Origin: WVYX01 sp039586815
Lineage (GTDB): Bacteria > Gemmatimonadota > Gemmatimonadetes > Gemmatimonadales > GWC2-71-9
DNA: 64,000 nt
Direction: 5' to 3'
NCBI GenBank assembly: GCA_039586815.1
Contig: JBDHJR010000011.1
Span: 1-64,000 of the forward strand
Shown here: positions 8,268 to 16,912 of the stretch, piece after piece
Layout: each line of letters starts with the position of its first letter
How positions within the stretch are numbered: the stretch's first letter is position 1
Notes under the pieces: model-generated
What the model saw: only the letters and a program-made list of their open reading frames with translations
Databases searched by the model: none
Told to the model about the DNA's origin: nothing
Translations under genes and position numbers: made by a program

Positions 8268-8888
8268 GTGGCCCTCAAACGTCGAAGCTCCATCATCCTG
8301 TTCCTGGCCCTCTGGGGCCTCACACTGTCGAGCGCGAGCCTCCAGGCGCAGCGCCAGCCCGTTCCGGACCTCAAGAACTCGTCCTACATCGGGGTCGGCT
8401 ACGTTATCAACGTTCCAAACCAGTTCCTGGGTTTCGACCTGCTGGGAATCACGCCGAAGCTGCTGGGCGGCCTCGGCCTATACGTCGACGCGAAGTTCTC
8501 GACCAACTCCCCGGCAAACGACCCGACCCTGCTCGAGGGCATCACCGTACAGCAGGCGCAGGTCGCGTTTGGCGACGAGCTGTTCGAGCAGCGCAGCGAG
8601 TGGCGCTCATTCAACGTCGCGCTGGTGTATGCGGTGACTCCCGAACTCGCCCTGTACGGCGGCGCCGGCTACTCCAAGGAAACGGCCTACAGGCAGTACT
8701 TCGACGACAGCCAGACCCGGGGCGAGTTCGGGTTCTACTGGATCGAGGATCCCGCCGAGTCGGGGAACCGGGTCAACGTGCTGGGCGGGGGATTCATCCG
8801 GCTGGCGCGCGTGCTGCTGTTCCAGGCCGGTGCGGAGTCGCAGCCGCTGGGTGCGACGGTGGGGCTCACGTTTACGTTCGCTCTGTGA
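8268..8888 (+). CDS. Outer-membrane beta-barrel protein
   Basis: 206 residues. GTG 8268 is chosen because GGAGGAGG lies 6 nt upstream and a clean signal peptide follows (MALKRRSSIILFLALWGLTL, cleaved after LQAQ); the frame is open upstream to 8202 without these signals. The mature part alternates polar and hydrophobic residues with Gly and aromatic girdles (YIGVGYVINV, LALYGGAGYSKETAY, RVNVLGGGFIRL) and ends in an amphipathic strand with terminal aromatic (VGLTFTFAL), the BAM recognition pattern. It probably has 8-10 strands. It is divergent from the plug-only gene and shares its 180-bp intergenic region, suggesting co-regulation. Function unknown. Confidence 0.75.
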   Translation: MALKRRSSIILFLALWGLTLSSASLQAQRQPVPDLKNSSYIGVGYVINVPNQFLGFDLLGITPKLLGGLGLYVDAKFSTNSPANDPTLLEGITVQQAQVAFGDELFEQRSEWRSFNVALVYAVTPELALYGGAGYSKETAYRQYFDDSQTRGEFGFYWIEDPAESGNRVNVLGGGFIRLARVLLFQAGAESQPLGATVGLTFTFAL

Positions 8889-8958
8889 GGCGGCGGCTGC
8901 CCGCAGCGCCGCCTGGCCCCGACGGTAACTCTCAATGAGACAATAGCTTGTCGCATTG
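8889..8958 (+). other. Two hairpins after the beta-barrel gene
   Basis: Directly after the stop codon lies a GC-rich hairpin, 8889-8913 (GGCGGC and GCTGC arms, one bulge). A second hairpin at 8933-8958 has an 11-bp stem with one mismatch and a TAGC loop. Neither has a T-run. They may act as factor-dependent terminator or 3'-end protector. Confidence 0.45.
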
Positions 8959-9028
8959 ACTACCCGGGGCCATCACCGGCTCTCGAGCGGTCGTTCCGCT
9001 TAAAGGGATCTTAACGGTCGGTTTAGGG

Positions 9029-9344
9029 GTGGCAGCCCCGGCGCAGGCGCCGGCGCTGAGGGAGGGTGAGATCTCGACAGACCCCGGAACCATTGCCGCC
9101 GGAAGGGACCTGGTGCAGCAGAGGGCCTGTCTCGGATGCCATGTGATCGAGAACGCTGGTGGCCAGGTGGGGCCAACGCCTGAACGGAACCGTGGGTCGG
9201 CGGGGTGCGCAGTACCTGCGGCAGAAGCTGGCCGATCCGACGTTCGACAAGGCCACGTCGATGATGCCCAATTTCGGGCTCACGGCGGAGGAGATCGAGG
9301 CAATCCTGGCATATATGAACACGCTGAATGGGAGCCGGCCGTAG
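9029..9344 (+). pseudogene. Class I-type cytochrome c, frameshifted by one extra C
   Basis: The first frame (from GTG 9029) reads APAQAPALREGEISTDPG, then the heme motif CLGCH and GGQVGPTPERNR. Removing one C from the run at about 9179-9181 continues it as GPTLNGTVGRRGAQYLRQKL, then MMPNFGLTAEEIEAILAYM, ending LNGSRP at 9344. The restored protein has heme site, GP loop and axial-Met region of a small soluble cytochrome c. Upstream in frame, LKGILTVGLGVAAPAQA looks like the end of a signal peptide, but there is no ATG, GTG or TTG between the stop at 8957 and GTG 9029, so the 5' end may be damaged too. Either a decayed gene or a sequencing error. Confidence 0.8.
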
Positions 9345-9357
9345 GCTCAGTCGGTGA

Positions 9358-9397
9358 GCGCGCCGGTGCTGGCGAAGCCTTGCGGGCACCGGCGCGC
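9358..9397 (+). terminator. Strong 12-bp hairpin after the cytochrome gene
   Basis: GCGCGCCGGTGC (9358-9369) pairs perfectly with GCACCGGCGCGC (9386-9397) around a 16-nt loop that itself can fold (GGC-GAA-GCC). It lies 13 nt after the cytochrome stop. No T-tract, so termination is inferred from position and stability only. Confidence 0.45.
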
Positions 9398-9486
9398 CGC
9401 CCAGGGATGCTGTCCACAAGCGTGAAAGGGCTTTCATTCCTTCTTTGACCTAGGTATACTGCTCGCCTGCGACCGTGCTTGTCAGA

Positions 9487-9831
9487 ATGAAGCAAACCCG
9501 ACCAGCGAGGATGGTCCTCGCCGCGCTCATGGCCTCGGCCCTAGTGGCCCTGCCCACCCGGCCCATGCTGTGCGACATGGCGACGCCCGAGCCGGCAGTG
9601 ACGGTGGACGGGCACCATCATGGCGGGCCGCCGGGCAGCGGCGTGGAAGGCCAGTCGGCGTGCGCCGAGTGTGACGACATGACCGGCTGCTGTGTAGCAC
9701 CTGCGGGCGCGCTGTACGCCGCGACCCCAGATATTCCACCCTCTCCCGAACGCGCCCAGAGCGCCGACTTCAGCGGGGAACACCTGACGAGCGTTCCCTT
9801 AATCCCACCCACGCCCCCTCCCCAAGCCTAG
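9487..9831 (+). CDS. Small secreted His/Cys-rich protein at the head of the efflux operon
   Basis: 114 residues from ATG 9487 (GTG 9475 also in frame). The signal peptide is RMVLAALMASALVALP. The mature part contains a His cluster (VDGHHHGGPPG) and a Cys cluster (SACAECDDMTGCC, five Cys within 13 residues), and ends in a Pro-rich tail (PLIPPTPPPQA). This composition suggests binding of a soft metal such as copper. It precedes the CusCBA-type genes by 83 bp and shares their direction. A TATACT -10 candidate lies at 9455-9460, with a poor -35. Small proteins like this often precede copper-efflux operons in this group, but I do not recognise a named family. Confidence 0.7.
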   Translation: MKQTRPARMVLAALMASALVALPTRPMLCDMATPEPAVTVDGHHHGGPPGSGVEGQSACAECDDMTGCCVAPAGALYAATPDIPPSPERAQSADFSGEHLTSVPLIPPTPPPQA

Positions 9832-9914
9832 CCTCTCCTAAGCCGTAGTGTGCCCGGGCGCGACGTCGCGCCGCGGGACAGCAACGCGTCTTCTGACGCC
9901 GAGGAGAGGTTCAC

Positions 9915-11201
9915 ATGCGAACAACGAGATGGCTCGGCCGGTCGGCCGCGCCGGCCGTGGTCTTCCTGATGCTCACCGGCGGCTCGGCGGCAGGCGCACC
10001 CGCGCAGACTTCGAGCGACACGCTGCGCCTCGCCGACGCCGTGACCATGGCCCGGGATGCCAACCCCAGGATCCAGGGAATGCGGCTCGGCGCCGATGCC
10101 GCGGCGGAGCGAATCCCCCAAGCCGGCGCGTGGTCGAACCCGGTACTGGCACTGGGGCTACGCAACCGGCCCGTGGACGACTTCGGCACCGACCAGCCGA
10201 TGACCATGAATGTCATCGAGCTGCAGCAGCAGATCCCTTGGCCCGGCAAGCTCGGGTTCAGCAAGGAGCAGGCGACGCACGCCGCGGCCGCGCAGTCGCT
10301 GGAGGCCGATGAGCTCGAGGCCCAGCTCCTGGCCCGCGTGAAGTCGGTGTACTACCGGCTGGCATACATGGACCGCGCGCTGGGTGTCATGCGGGAGACG
10401 CGCGAGCTGCTGCGCAACTTCCAGGACGTCTCCTCCGCCCTGTATGCGGTAGGGAGCGGCCTGCAGCAGGACGTGCTCCAGGCACAGATCGCGATCGCTC
10501 AGATGTCCGAGGACATCACCGTGATGGAGCAGGACCGCGTCGCGATGGCCGCCCGCCTCAACGCCCTGCTGGGACGCCACGCCACGGTCTCAGTTGGATG
10601 GCTCGAGCTGCCCGACCCGGGCGGCGCGCTCATGCCCGTCGATTCCCTCATGCTCGTCGCTGCAGAGACCCGCCCAGCGCTGGAGGCGGCGCGCCGGCGG
10701 GTGGAGGCAGCGGAGGCGGGCTATCGGTCGGCCCGCCGGCAGCTCTACCCCGACTTCATGGTCACGCTGGGATACGGGCAGCGTCCACAGTACACCGACT
10801 TCGTGACGCTCATGGTGGGCGTGAGCATTCCCCTGTTCGCCGGTTCCCGGCAACTGCCGCAGCGCCGCGAGATGGAGGCGATGAGGTCGATCGAGGAGGC
10901 TCGCGAGCGCGATCTCTACAACGAGACGTTCGCGCAGCTGACCGAGCTGCGCGCCCAGGCGGAGCGGGCACGCAACCTCTCAGCTCTGTACGCCGGCTCC
11001 GTGCTGCCGCAGGCGCGGGCGGCCGTCGAGTCGGCGCTCTCGGCATATCGCGTCGGCCGGGTGGATTACATGACGCTCGTGGCCAACGAAATGACGGTAA
11101 ATCGCTATGAGATCGAGACGGTGCGGCTCGCAGCCGATTATCACCGCGCGCTCGCGGAGCTGGAGGCGCTGGTGGGCACCGAACTCGGAGGTGGACAATG
11201 A
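9915..11201 (+). CDS. cusC: TolC-family outer-membrane efflux channel (CusC/CzcC type)
   Basis: 428 residues, ATG 9915 after GAGGAGAGG. A signal peptide ends about AGAPAQ (residue 32). The two homologous OEP repeats cover about residues 40-220 and 240-425, with long coiled-coil helices (LRNFQDVSSALYAVGSGLQQ, a typical 'y..G...q.dvLqAq' turn; and AVESALSAYRVGRVDYMTLV in the second half). It would form the trimeric channel through the outer membrane of the tripartite pump. The stop overlaps the adaptor start by ATGA. No lipobox is evident, unlike E. coli CusC, which is a lipoprotein. Confidence 0.92.
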   Translation: MRTTRWLGRSAAPAVVFLMLTGGSAAGAPAQTSSDTLRLADAVTMARDANPRIQGMRLGADAAAERIPQAGAWSNPVLALGLRNRPVDDFGTDQPMTMNVIELQQQIPWPGKLGFSKEQATHAAAAQSLEADELEAQLLARVKSVYYRLAYMDRALGVMRETRELLRNFQDVSSALYAVGSGLQQDVLQAQIAIAQMSEDITVMEQDRVAMAARLNALLGRHATVSVGWLELPDPGGALMPVDSLMLVAAETRPALEAARRRVEAAEAGYRSARRQLYPDFMVTLGYGQRPQYTDFVTLMVGVSIPLFAGSRQLPQRREMEAMRSIEEARERDLYNETFAQLTELRAQAERARNLSALYAGSVLPQARAAVESALSAYRVGRVDYMTLVANEMTVNRYEIETVRLAADYHRALAELEALVGTELGGGQ

Positions 11202-12427
11202 ACCGCGTCTATACACTCCCCCTGCTCACCGCCCTGTCGCTGGCCGCCTGTGGCGGCGGAGACGAGAGCTCGGCCATGCCCGAGATGACGGCCGAGGAAC
11301 ACGCAGCGCATCTGGCTGGAGGCACTCAGGGGGCCACCGACAGCACCGGCGCCGCCGTGCGCCAGGCAGTGCACCTCTCGGCCGAGGAGGAGCGGGCGCT
11401 GGGGGTGATCTACACTACCGTCGGCCGGACGGACCTGACCCGCACAGTGCGCACCGTGGGCCGCATCGAGGTCCCCGAGCCCAACCTGGTGGACATCACG
11501 CCCAAGATCGACGGCTTCGTGGAGCAGCTTTTCGTTAGCTCCACCGGGGAGCCGGTACGCCGCGGCCAGCCGCTGCTCTCCCTCTACAGCCCTGCCATGG
11601 TCGCCGCCCAGGAAGAGCTGCTGACGGCCAAGCGGATGGCGGACCGCGTGGACCGGCGCTCCGGCGAGGCGTGGAACAGCGCACAAGAGATGCTCATGGC
11701 GGCGCGGCGGCGCCTGGAGTACTGGGACATCACGGCCGAGCAGATCGCGCGCATCGAGCGGTCGGGTGAGGTGTCCAAGGCACTCACCCTTGTGGCGCCG
11801 TTCACCGGGATCGTGCTCGAGAAGCACGTGGTGGAAGGCCAGCGCGTCACCGCGGGCATGCAGTTGTACCGGCTCGCAGACCTCACCGAGATCTGGGTCG
11901 AGGGAGACGTGTTCGAGCAGGATCTCCAGTTCGTGCGGACAGGATCCCAGGCACACATCGAGGTCTCGGCCTATCCCGGTGAGCACATCATGGGACGGGT
12001 GAGCTTCATATACCCCGTGGTGGACGAGCAGACCCGCACGAACAAGGTGCGGGTCACCGTCGGCAACCCGAAGATCAGGCTCAAGCCCGGGATGTTCGCC
12101 ACCATGTTCTTCGACGCCGCGATCGGCAACGTCTTAGCCGTTCCCGTGCAGGCAGTGGTGCAGACCGGCGAGCGCAGCCTGGTGTTCCACCGCCACGAGG
12201 ACGGGTCGTTGCATCCGCACGAGATCGTGCTGGGCGCGCGGGCGGGTGACCTGGTACAGATCCTGGCCGGGCTCGAGGAAGGAGTGGAGATCGTGGCCTC
12301 GGCCAACTTCCTGGTGGACGCGGAGTCGCGGCTGGGCAGCACCGGCAGCGGCATGCCCGGCACCCAGCATTCCGATCACGGCTCGGTGATCGAGCCACCG
12401 GATACGACGGAGCACCGCCATGATTAA
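11198..12427 (+). CDS. cusB: RND efflux periplasmic adaptor lipoprotein (CusB type)
   Basis: 409 residues, start overlapping the channel gene by ATGA. Lipobox SLAAC (Cys about residue 19). A short Met/His segment follows (MPEMTAEEHAAHLAGG), possibly a metal-binding arm. Then the membrane-fusion core: GRIEVPEPNLVDITPKIDGFVEQLFV, the CusB signature LYSPAMVAAQEELL at the hairpin, a lipoyl half-motif (LVAPFTGIVLEKHVVEGQRV), beta-barrel (IEVSAYPG) and membrane-proximal domain (GARAGDLVQILAGLEEG). It passes metal to the inner-membrane pump. The C-terminus is His-rich (SDHGSVIEPPDTTEHRHD). Confidence 0.93.
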   Translation: MNRVYTLPLLTALSLAACGGGDESSAMPEMTAEEHAAHLAGGTQGATDSTGAAVRQAVHLSAEEERALGVIYTTVGRTDLTRTVRTVGRIEVPEPNLVDITPKIDGFVEQLFVSSTGEPVRRGQPLLSLYSPAMVAAQEELLTAKRMADRVDRRSGEAWNSAQEMLMAARRRLEYWDITAEQIARIERSGEVSKALTLVAPFTGIVLEKHVVEGQRVTAGMQLYRLADLTEIWVEGDVFEQDLQFVRTGSQAHIEVSAYPGEHIMGRVSFIYPVVDEQTRTNKVRVTVGNPKIRLKPGMFATMFFDAAIGNVLAVPVQAVVQTGERSLVFHRHEDGSLHPHEIVLGARAGDLVQILAGLEEGVEIVASANFLVDAESRLGSTGSGMPGTQHSDHGSVIEPPDTTEHRHD

Positions 12428-15400
12428 CGGCGTCATCGCATGGTCACTGCGCAACCGCGTGCTGGTGTTGCTCGCCACGGTAGGGCTCATCGGTGCCGGC
12501 GCCTGGGCCGTGAGCACCACACCACTGGACGCGATCCCGGACTTGTCCGACGTCCAGGTCATCATCCAAACGGACTTCGCGGAGCAGGCACCCCAGATCG
12601 TGGAAGATCAGGTGACCTATCCGATCGCCTCGGAGATGCTCAAGGTGCCGGGAGCCAGGGTGGTCAGGGGCTACTCGTTCTTCGGGCTGAGCCTGGTATA
12701 CGTCATCTTCGAGGACGGCACCGATATCTACTGGGCGCGGTCCCGAGTGCTGGAGTACATGAACGGGATCCGCCGCAGCCTCCCGCCCGGGGTGGAACCG
12801 ACCCTGGGCCCGGATGCCACGGGCGTAGGTTGGGTGTTCGAGTACGTGCTCGAGTCCGACAGCCTCAGCCTCGCCGAGCTGCGGACCCTGCAGGACTGGT
12901 ACATCCGCTACCAGCTCACGTCTGTGCCGGGCGTGTCCGAGGTGGCCACCGTCGGCGGCTTCGTACGGCAGTACCAGGTGGAGGTGAACCCCGAACGGCT
13001 GCGGGCCTTCGGCATCCCGGCCACACGGGTTGCCCAGGCCATCGGCGCGCACAACGTCGACATCGGCGCCCGCGTGCTGGAGATGGGCGGCCGCGAGTAC
13101 ATGATCCGGGGTCTCGGCTACCTCCAGGGCGTGGACGACATCGAGGACGTAGCCGTCGGCGCCACGCCGGGGGGAACCCCGATCCGAGTGGCAGACGTAG
13201 CGACCGTGCAGCTCGGGCCGGCTCCACGGCGCGGAGCCGCCGACCTGGACGGCAAGGGGGAGGTGGTGGCCGGGATAGTCGTGATGCGCTTCGGGTCCGA
13301 TGCCCTCGAAACCATCGAGGCCGTCAAGCAGCGGATCGCGGACATCGAGCAGGGACTCCCCGCCCACGTTCGCCTGCGTACGGCTTACGACCGCAGCGAC
13401 CTGATTCACCGGGCCATCGACAACCTGCGCGACAAGCTGCTCGAGGAGTCCCTCATCGTTGCCGCAGTGGCCGTGCTGTTCCTGCTGCACGCCCGTTCGG
13501 CCCTCGTCGCCATCGTGACGCTCCCCCTCGGCATCCTGATCTCGTTCATCGTCATGCGGCTCATCGGGGTCAACGCCAACATCATGAGCCTGGGCGGCAT
13601 TGCGATCGCGATCGGCGCCATGGTAGACGCCGCCATCGTGATGATCGAGAACATGCACAAGCACCTCGAGCGATCCGACGGCAATGTCGACCGCTGGCAG
13701 ATCGTGCTGCAGAGCGCAAAGCAGGTCGGGCCGCCGCTGTTCTTCTCGCTGCTCATCATCACCTTCAGCTTCCTGCCCGTGTTCACCCTGGAACAGCAGG
13801 AGGGCCGGCTGTTCAAGCCACTGGCGTTCACCAAGACGTTCGCCATGGCGGGCTCCGCGCTGCTGTCGATCACGCTGGTTCCCGTTCTCATGGGATACCT
13901 CATCAGGGGAAGGATCAGACCCGAGAGCGCAAACCCGCTCAGCCGCGGGCTGCAGTGGTGTTACCGGCCCATCATCGACTTCGCACTCAAGCGACCGTGG
14001 GTCGTGATCGCGGGCGCACTGGTGGTGCTCGCCGCAACCGCTCTCCCGTGGAACCGGCTGGGTAGCGAGTTCATGCCGCCGCTGCAGGAGGGCTCGATTC
14101 TCTTCATGCCGACCACCGTGCCGGGAGTGTCCATTGCCCAGGCGCGCGAGATCATGCGCTATCAGGACAGCGTGCTCGCGTCGTTCCCGGAGGTCGAGAT
14201 CGTGCTGGGCAAGGCCGGTCGCGCCGAGACCGCCACCGACCCAGCGCCCCTCGACATGATCGAGACGACTATCACGCTCAAGCCCCAGAGCGAGTGGCGC
14301 GAGGGCATGACGTACGAGCAGTTGATCCGCGAGATGGACGGCGCGGTTCGGCTGCCCGGGGTCACCAACGCCTGGACCATGCCCATCAAGGGTCGCATCG
14401 ACATGCTGGCCACCGGAATCAGGACGGCGGTGGGCATCAAGATCTTCGGGCCGGACCTCGACTCACTGCAGATGCTGGGGGAGCGGGTGGAGCGCATCGT
14501 TCAACAAGTCGCGGGCACCAGAAGCGCCTTCGCCGAGCGCGGCGTATCGGGCTATTACGTGGACATCGAGGTGAACCGGGCTGAAGCCGCGCGCTACGGC
14601 CTCAACGCCGGTGACATTCATGCCGCCATCCAGGCAACCATCGGTGGAATTAACGCCGCAGTCACGGTCGAGGGGCGCGAGCGATACGCTGTCAACGTGA
14701 GGTACCCGCGCGAGCTACGTGACCACGTGGACGATCTGCAGCAGGTCATCGTCCCGGCCATGGACAACAACCCTGTCCCCCTGGGGCAGCTGGCCGACGT
14801 GAGGGTGCTCCAGGGACCGATGGCGGTGAAGACCGAGAACGCATTTCCCGTCACGACCGTCTTCGTGGACATCGAGGGCCGTGATGTCGGGAGCTACGTG
14901 CGGGATGCCCGGCGGGCCGTGAGCGAGCAACTCGTGCTCCCTTCGGGCTACACGCTCGTGTGGAGTGGCCAGTACGAGTTCATGCAGCGCGTGACCCAGA
15001 AGCTCCGCGTCGTGGTGCCCGTGACGATAGCGGTGATCTTCCTGCTGCTCTACCTCAACTTCAGGGGCGTGACGGAGTCGTTGATCGTCATGCTTTCCGT
15101 CCCCTTCGCACTGGTGGGCGGCGTGTGGTACATCTGGCTCGCAGGGTACAACACGAGCGTAGCGGTATGGGTGGGATTCATCGCGCTCGCCGGAGTAGCG
15201 GCCGAGACCGGGGTGGTGATGCTGATCTATCTGGACGAGGCGTTCCTCGAACGACGCTCGGACGGGCGCATGCGTGACGGTTCGGACGTAGTTGCGGCCG
15301 TGCGCGAGGGTGCCCTCGAGCGCCTCAGGCCCAAGATCATGACGGTGACGGCGATTACCGCCGGGCTTGCGCCGATTCTGTGGGGCTCGGGCACTGGCGC

Positions 15401-15542
15401 CGACGTCATGAAGCGAATCGCGGCTCCGATGGTGGGCGGGATGATAACCTCCACGGTGCTAACCCTCGTGGTGATCCCTGCGGTCTACCTGCTGTGGCGC
15501 CGCTGGCAGGTGGCGCGGGCCGCAGTGGGCCCCGGCGGCTAG
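12420..15542 (+). CDS. cusA: Heavy-metal RND efflux pump (CusA type)
   Basis: 1040 residues; ATG 12420 overlaps the adaptor by 8 nt. Twelve TM helices with two large periplasmic loops, full length for the HME-RND family. The N-terminus carries the CusA block TTPLDAIPDLSDVQVIIQTD and VEDQVTYPIASEMLKVPGA; TM4 has GAMVDAAIVMIENMHKHLE (about residues 398-416), the family signature with the proton-relay Asp. CusA rather than CzcA is favoured by the whole N-terminal block and by the CusB-type adaptor; Cu+/Ag+ is therefore the likely substrate, not proven. Its TAG stop shares CTAG with the convergent gene. Confidence 0.95.
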   Translation: MINGVIAWSLRNRVLVLLATVGLIGAGAWAVSTTPLDAIPDLSDVQVIIQTDFAEQAPQIVEDQVTYPIASEMLKVPGARVVRGYSFFGLSLVYVIFEDGTDIYWARSRVLEYMNGIRRSLPPGVEPTLGPDATGVGWVFEYVLESDSLSLAELRTLQDWYIRYQLTSVPGVSEVATVGGFVRQYQVEVNPERLRAFGIPATRVAQAIGAHNVDIGARVLEMGGREYMIRGLGYLQGVDDIEDVAVGATPGGTPIRVADVATVQLGPAPRRGAADLDGKGEVVAGIVVMRFGSDALETIEAVKQRIADIEQGLPAHVRLRTAYDRSDLIHRAIDNLRDKLLEESLIVAAVAVLFLLHARSALVAIVTLPLGILISFIVMRLIGVNANIMSLGGIAIAIGAMVDAAIVMIENMHKHLERSDGNVDRWQIVLQSAKQVGPPLFFSLLIITFSFLPVFTLEQQEGRLFKPLAFTKTFAMAGSALLSITLVPVLMGYLIRGRIRPESANPLSRGLQWCYRPIIDFALKRPWVVIAGALVVLAATALPWNRLGSEFMPPLQEGSILFMPTTVPGVSIAQAREIMRYQDSVLASFPEVEIVLGKAGRAETATDPAPLDMIETTITLKPQSEWREGMTYEQLIREMDGAVRLPGVTNAWTMPIKGRIDMLATGIRTAVGIKIFGPDLDSLQMLGERVERIVQQVAGTRSAFAERGVSGYYVDIEVNRAEAARYGLNAGDIHAAIQATIGGINAAVTVEGRERYAVNVRYPRELRDHVDDLQQVIVPAMDNNPVPLGQLADVRVLQGPMAVKTENAFPVTTVFVDIEGRDVGSYVRDARRAVSEQLVLPSGYTLVWSGQYEFMQRVTQKLRVVVPVTIAVIFLLLYLNFRGVTESLIVMLSVPFALVGGVWYIWLAGYNTSVAVWVGFIALAGVAAETGVVMLIYLDEAFLERRSDGRMRDGSDVVAAVREGALERLRPKIMTVTAITAGLAPILWGSGTGADVMKRIAAPMVGGMITSTVLTLVVIPAVYLLWRRWQVARAAVGPGG

Positions 15543-16006
15543 GGGTCTGACGGCACCCGGCGCGACGACCAGTGGATGTGCACGATACGCCACCCGTCGG
15601 CGGTGCGGCGCAGCAGCATGGTGCCCACCCCGCGTGAGTTGATCGGCCGGTCGCGGAAGGTGCCCGTGGCGTGAGACTCCGTTAGCACCCAGGCGACGTC
15701 GCCTGAAGAGCCCGAGCGCTCGTTGGTGATCTCGCGGGTCACCGACCTGGAGAATTCCATATCGGCCGGGAGGTGATGGGAGCGGTACTCGTCACGGGAC
15801 GCCTCGACGCCGCCGCTCTCGAAGATCACAACGTCCGGGGCCAGCAGTGACAGCGCGGTGGCGCTGTCGCCGGCGGCCAGCGCCGCGTGGAAGGCGTGCA
15901 CCGTTTCCCGAGCCGCCTGCTCGGGGTCGGATTGGCCGGCGAGAGCCTGGAGCCCAAGTGCCGCCGGCGCCAGCAATAGTGCAGCGGTGACGATGAGAAT
16001 ACGCAT
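15539..16006 (-). CDS. Secreted SnoaL/DUF4440-like (NTF2-fold) protein
   Basis: 155 residues from ATG 16006; TTG 16036 also has a fair ribosome site but adds residues before the signal peptide. The signal peptide is MRILIVTAALLLAPAALGLQ, cleaved near ALAGQ. The mature part is one NTF2-like domain: ARETVHAFHAALAAGDSATALSLLAPDVVIFESGG, then SRDEYRSHHLPADMEF and a final strand DGWRIVHIHWSSRR. This fold binds small hydrophobic ligands or acts as a lyase/isomerase; DUF4440 members are mostly uncharacterised. Monocistronic; no link to the efflux operon besides the shared stop. Confidence 0.85.
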   Translation of the reverse strand: MRILIVTAALLLAPAALGLQALAGQSDPEQAARETVHAFHAALAAGDSATALSLLAPDVVIFESGGVEASRDEYRSHHLPADMEFSRSVTREITNERSGSSGDVAWVLTESHATGTFRDRPINSRGVGTMLLRRTADGWRIVHIHWSSRRVPSDP

Positions 16007-16075
16007 CGGGAGGCCTTTCGTTCGGGATTCAGTCAAGTCTGGTCCTTCGTTTCAACACTATTTCAACTCCCTGGG

Positions 16076-16912
16076 TCAGGGCTGCTCCGGCGCGCGCACC
16101 AGCGTGTTGCGCAGCACACCGACCCCCTCCAGCTCCACCTCGACCACGTCACCCGGCTGCATGGCCCTGGTGGAGCCCGGCGTGCCGGTGAATATGAGAT
16201 CGCCTGGCTCGAGCGTGATGTAGCGGCTCACGTAGCTCACGATCGCGGCGACGTCGAATATGAGGTCCCGCGTGCGCTCTTGCTGGCGCACCTCGCCGTT
16301 CACCCGCGTGGTCAACAAGAGGTCGTCGTAGTCCAGGCCCCGCACGATAACCGGACCCACAGGCCCAAACGTGTCCGACGCCTTGGCACGCAACCACTGG
16401 AGATCGGCACGCTGCCACTCGCGCTCGCTCACGTCGTTGCCGGCGGTCACACCGAACACGTAATCGAGGGCCTCGGCCGTCGGAACGCGCTGCGCCCGGC
16501 GCCCCATGACGATCACCATCTCGCCCTCATAGTGGAGATTCGAGGCATCCGGCGGCATCACTATCGACTCGCCGGTGCCGACGATCGAGGTCGGATACTT
16601 GGCGAACAGCCCCGGATATGCAGCCGGCTCCCGCTCGCCGAGGTGGCTCTGGTAGTTGAGACCCACCGCGACCACCTTGGACGGCTCGCTCGGCGCAAGC
16701 AACCGCACCTCGGTTAGCGGGACCGCGACGCCGGTACGGCGCGGCGCATTGAACGGCGCCCCGTCGAGCTGGTGGATCGTTTCGCCCTCCAGCACACCGT
16801 AGGCCTTTGTGCCCTCGTGCGCGTAGCGCACGTACCGGGTGACACCCTCCTGCGCGCCGGCCGCCGAGGTCACCAAGAGCAGCGCGATCACTCCACTCAG
16901 GACCCGTTTCAC
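16076..16912 (-). CDS. Secreted fumarylacetoacetate hydrolase (FAH) family protein
   Basis: 278 residues from GTG 16912, which overlaps the upstream stop as GTGA. A longer open frame upstream is antisense-like and rejected. The N-terminus is a signal peptide (MKRVLSGVIALLLVTSAAGAQ), odd for a family that is normally cytosolic. The FAH domain covers about residues 65-275: VVAVGLNYQSHLGE, then the Mg-binding HYEGEMVIVMG, GNDVSEREWQ, KASDTFGPVGPVI, and GDLIFTGTPGSTRAMQPGD. Family members hydrolyse or decarboxylate 2,4-diketo acids. It is coupled to a serine hydrolase, suggesting joint periplasmic breakdown of an external substrate (inference). Confidence 0.9.
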   Translation of the reverse strand: MKRVLSGVIALLLVTSAAGAQEGVTRYVRYAHEGTKAYGVLEGETIHQLDGAPFNAPRRTGVAVPLTEVRLLAPSEPSKVVAVGLNYQSHLGEREPAAYPGLFAKYPTSIVGTGESIVMPPDASNLHYEGEMVIVMGRRAQRVPTAEALDYVFGVTAGNDVSEREWQRADLQWLRAKASDTFGPVGPVIVRGLDYDDLLLTTRVNGEVRQQERTRDLIFDVAAIVSYVSRYITLEPGDLIFTGTPGSTRAMQPGDVVEVELEGVGVLRNTLVRAPEQP

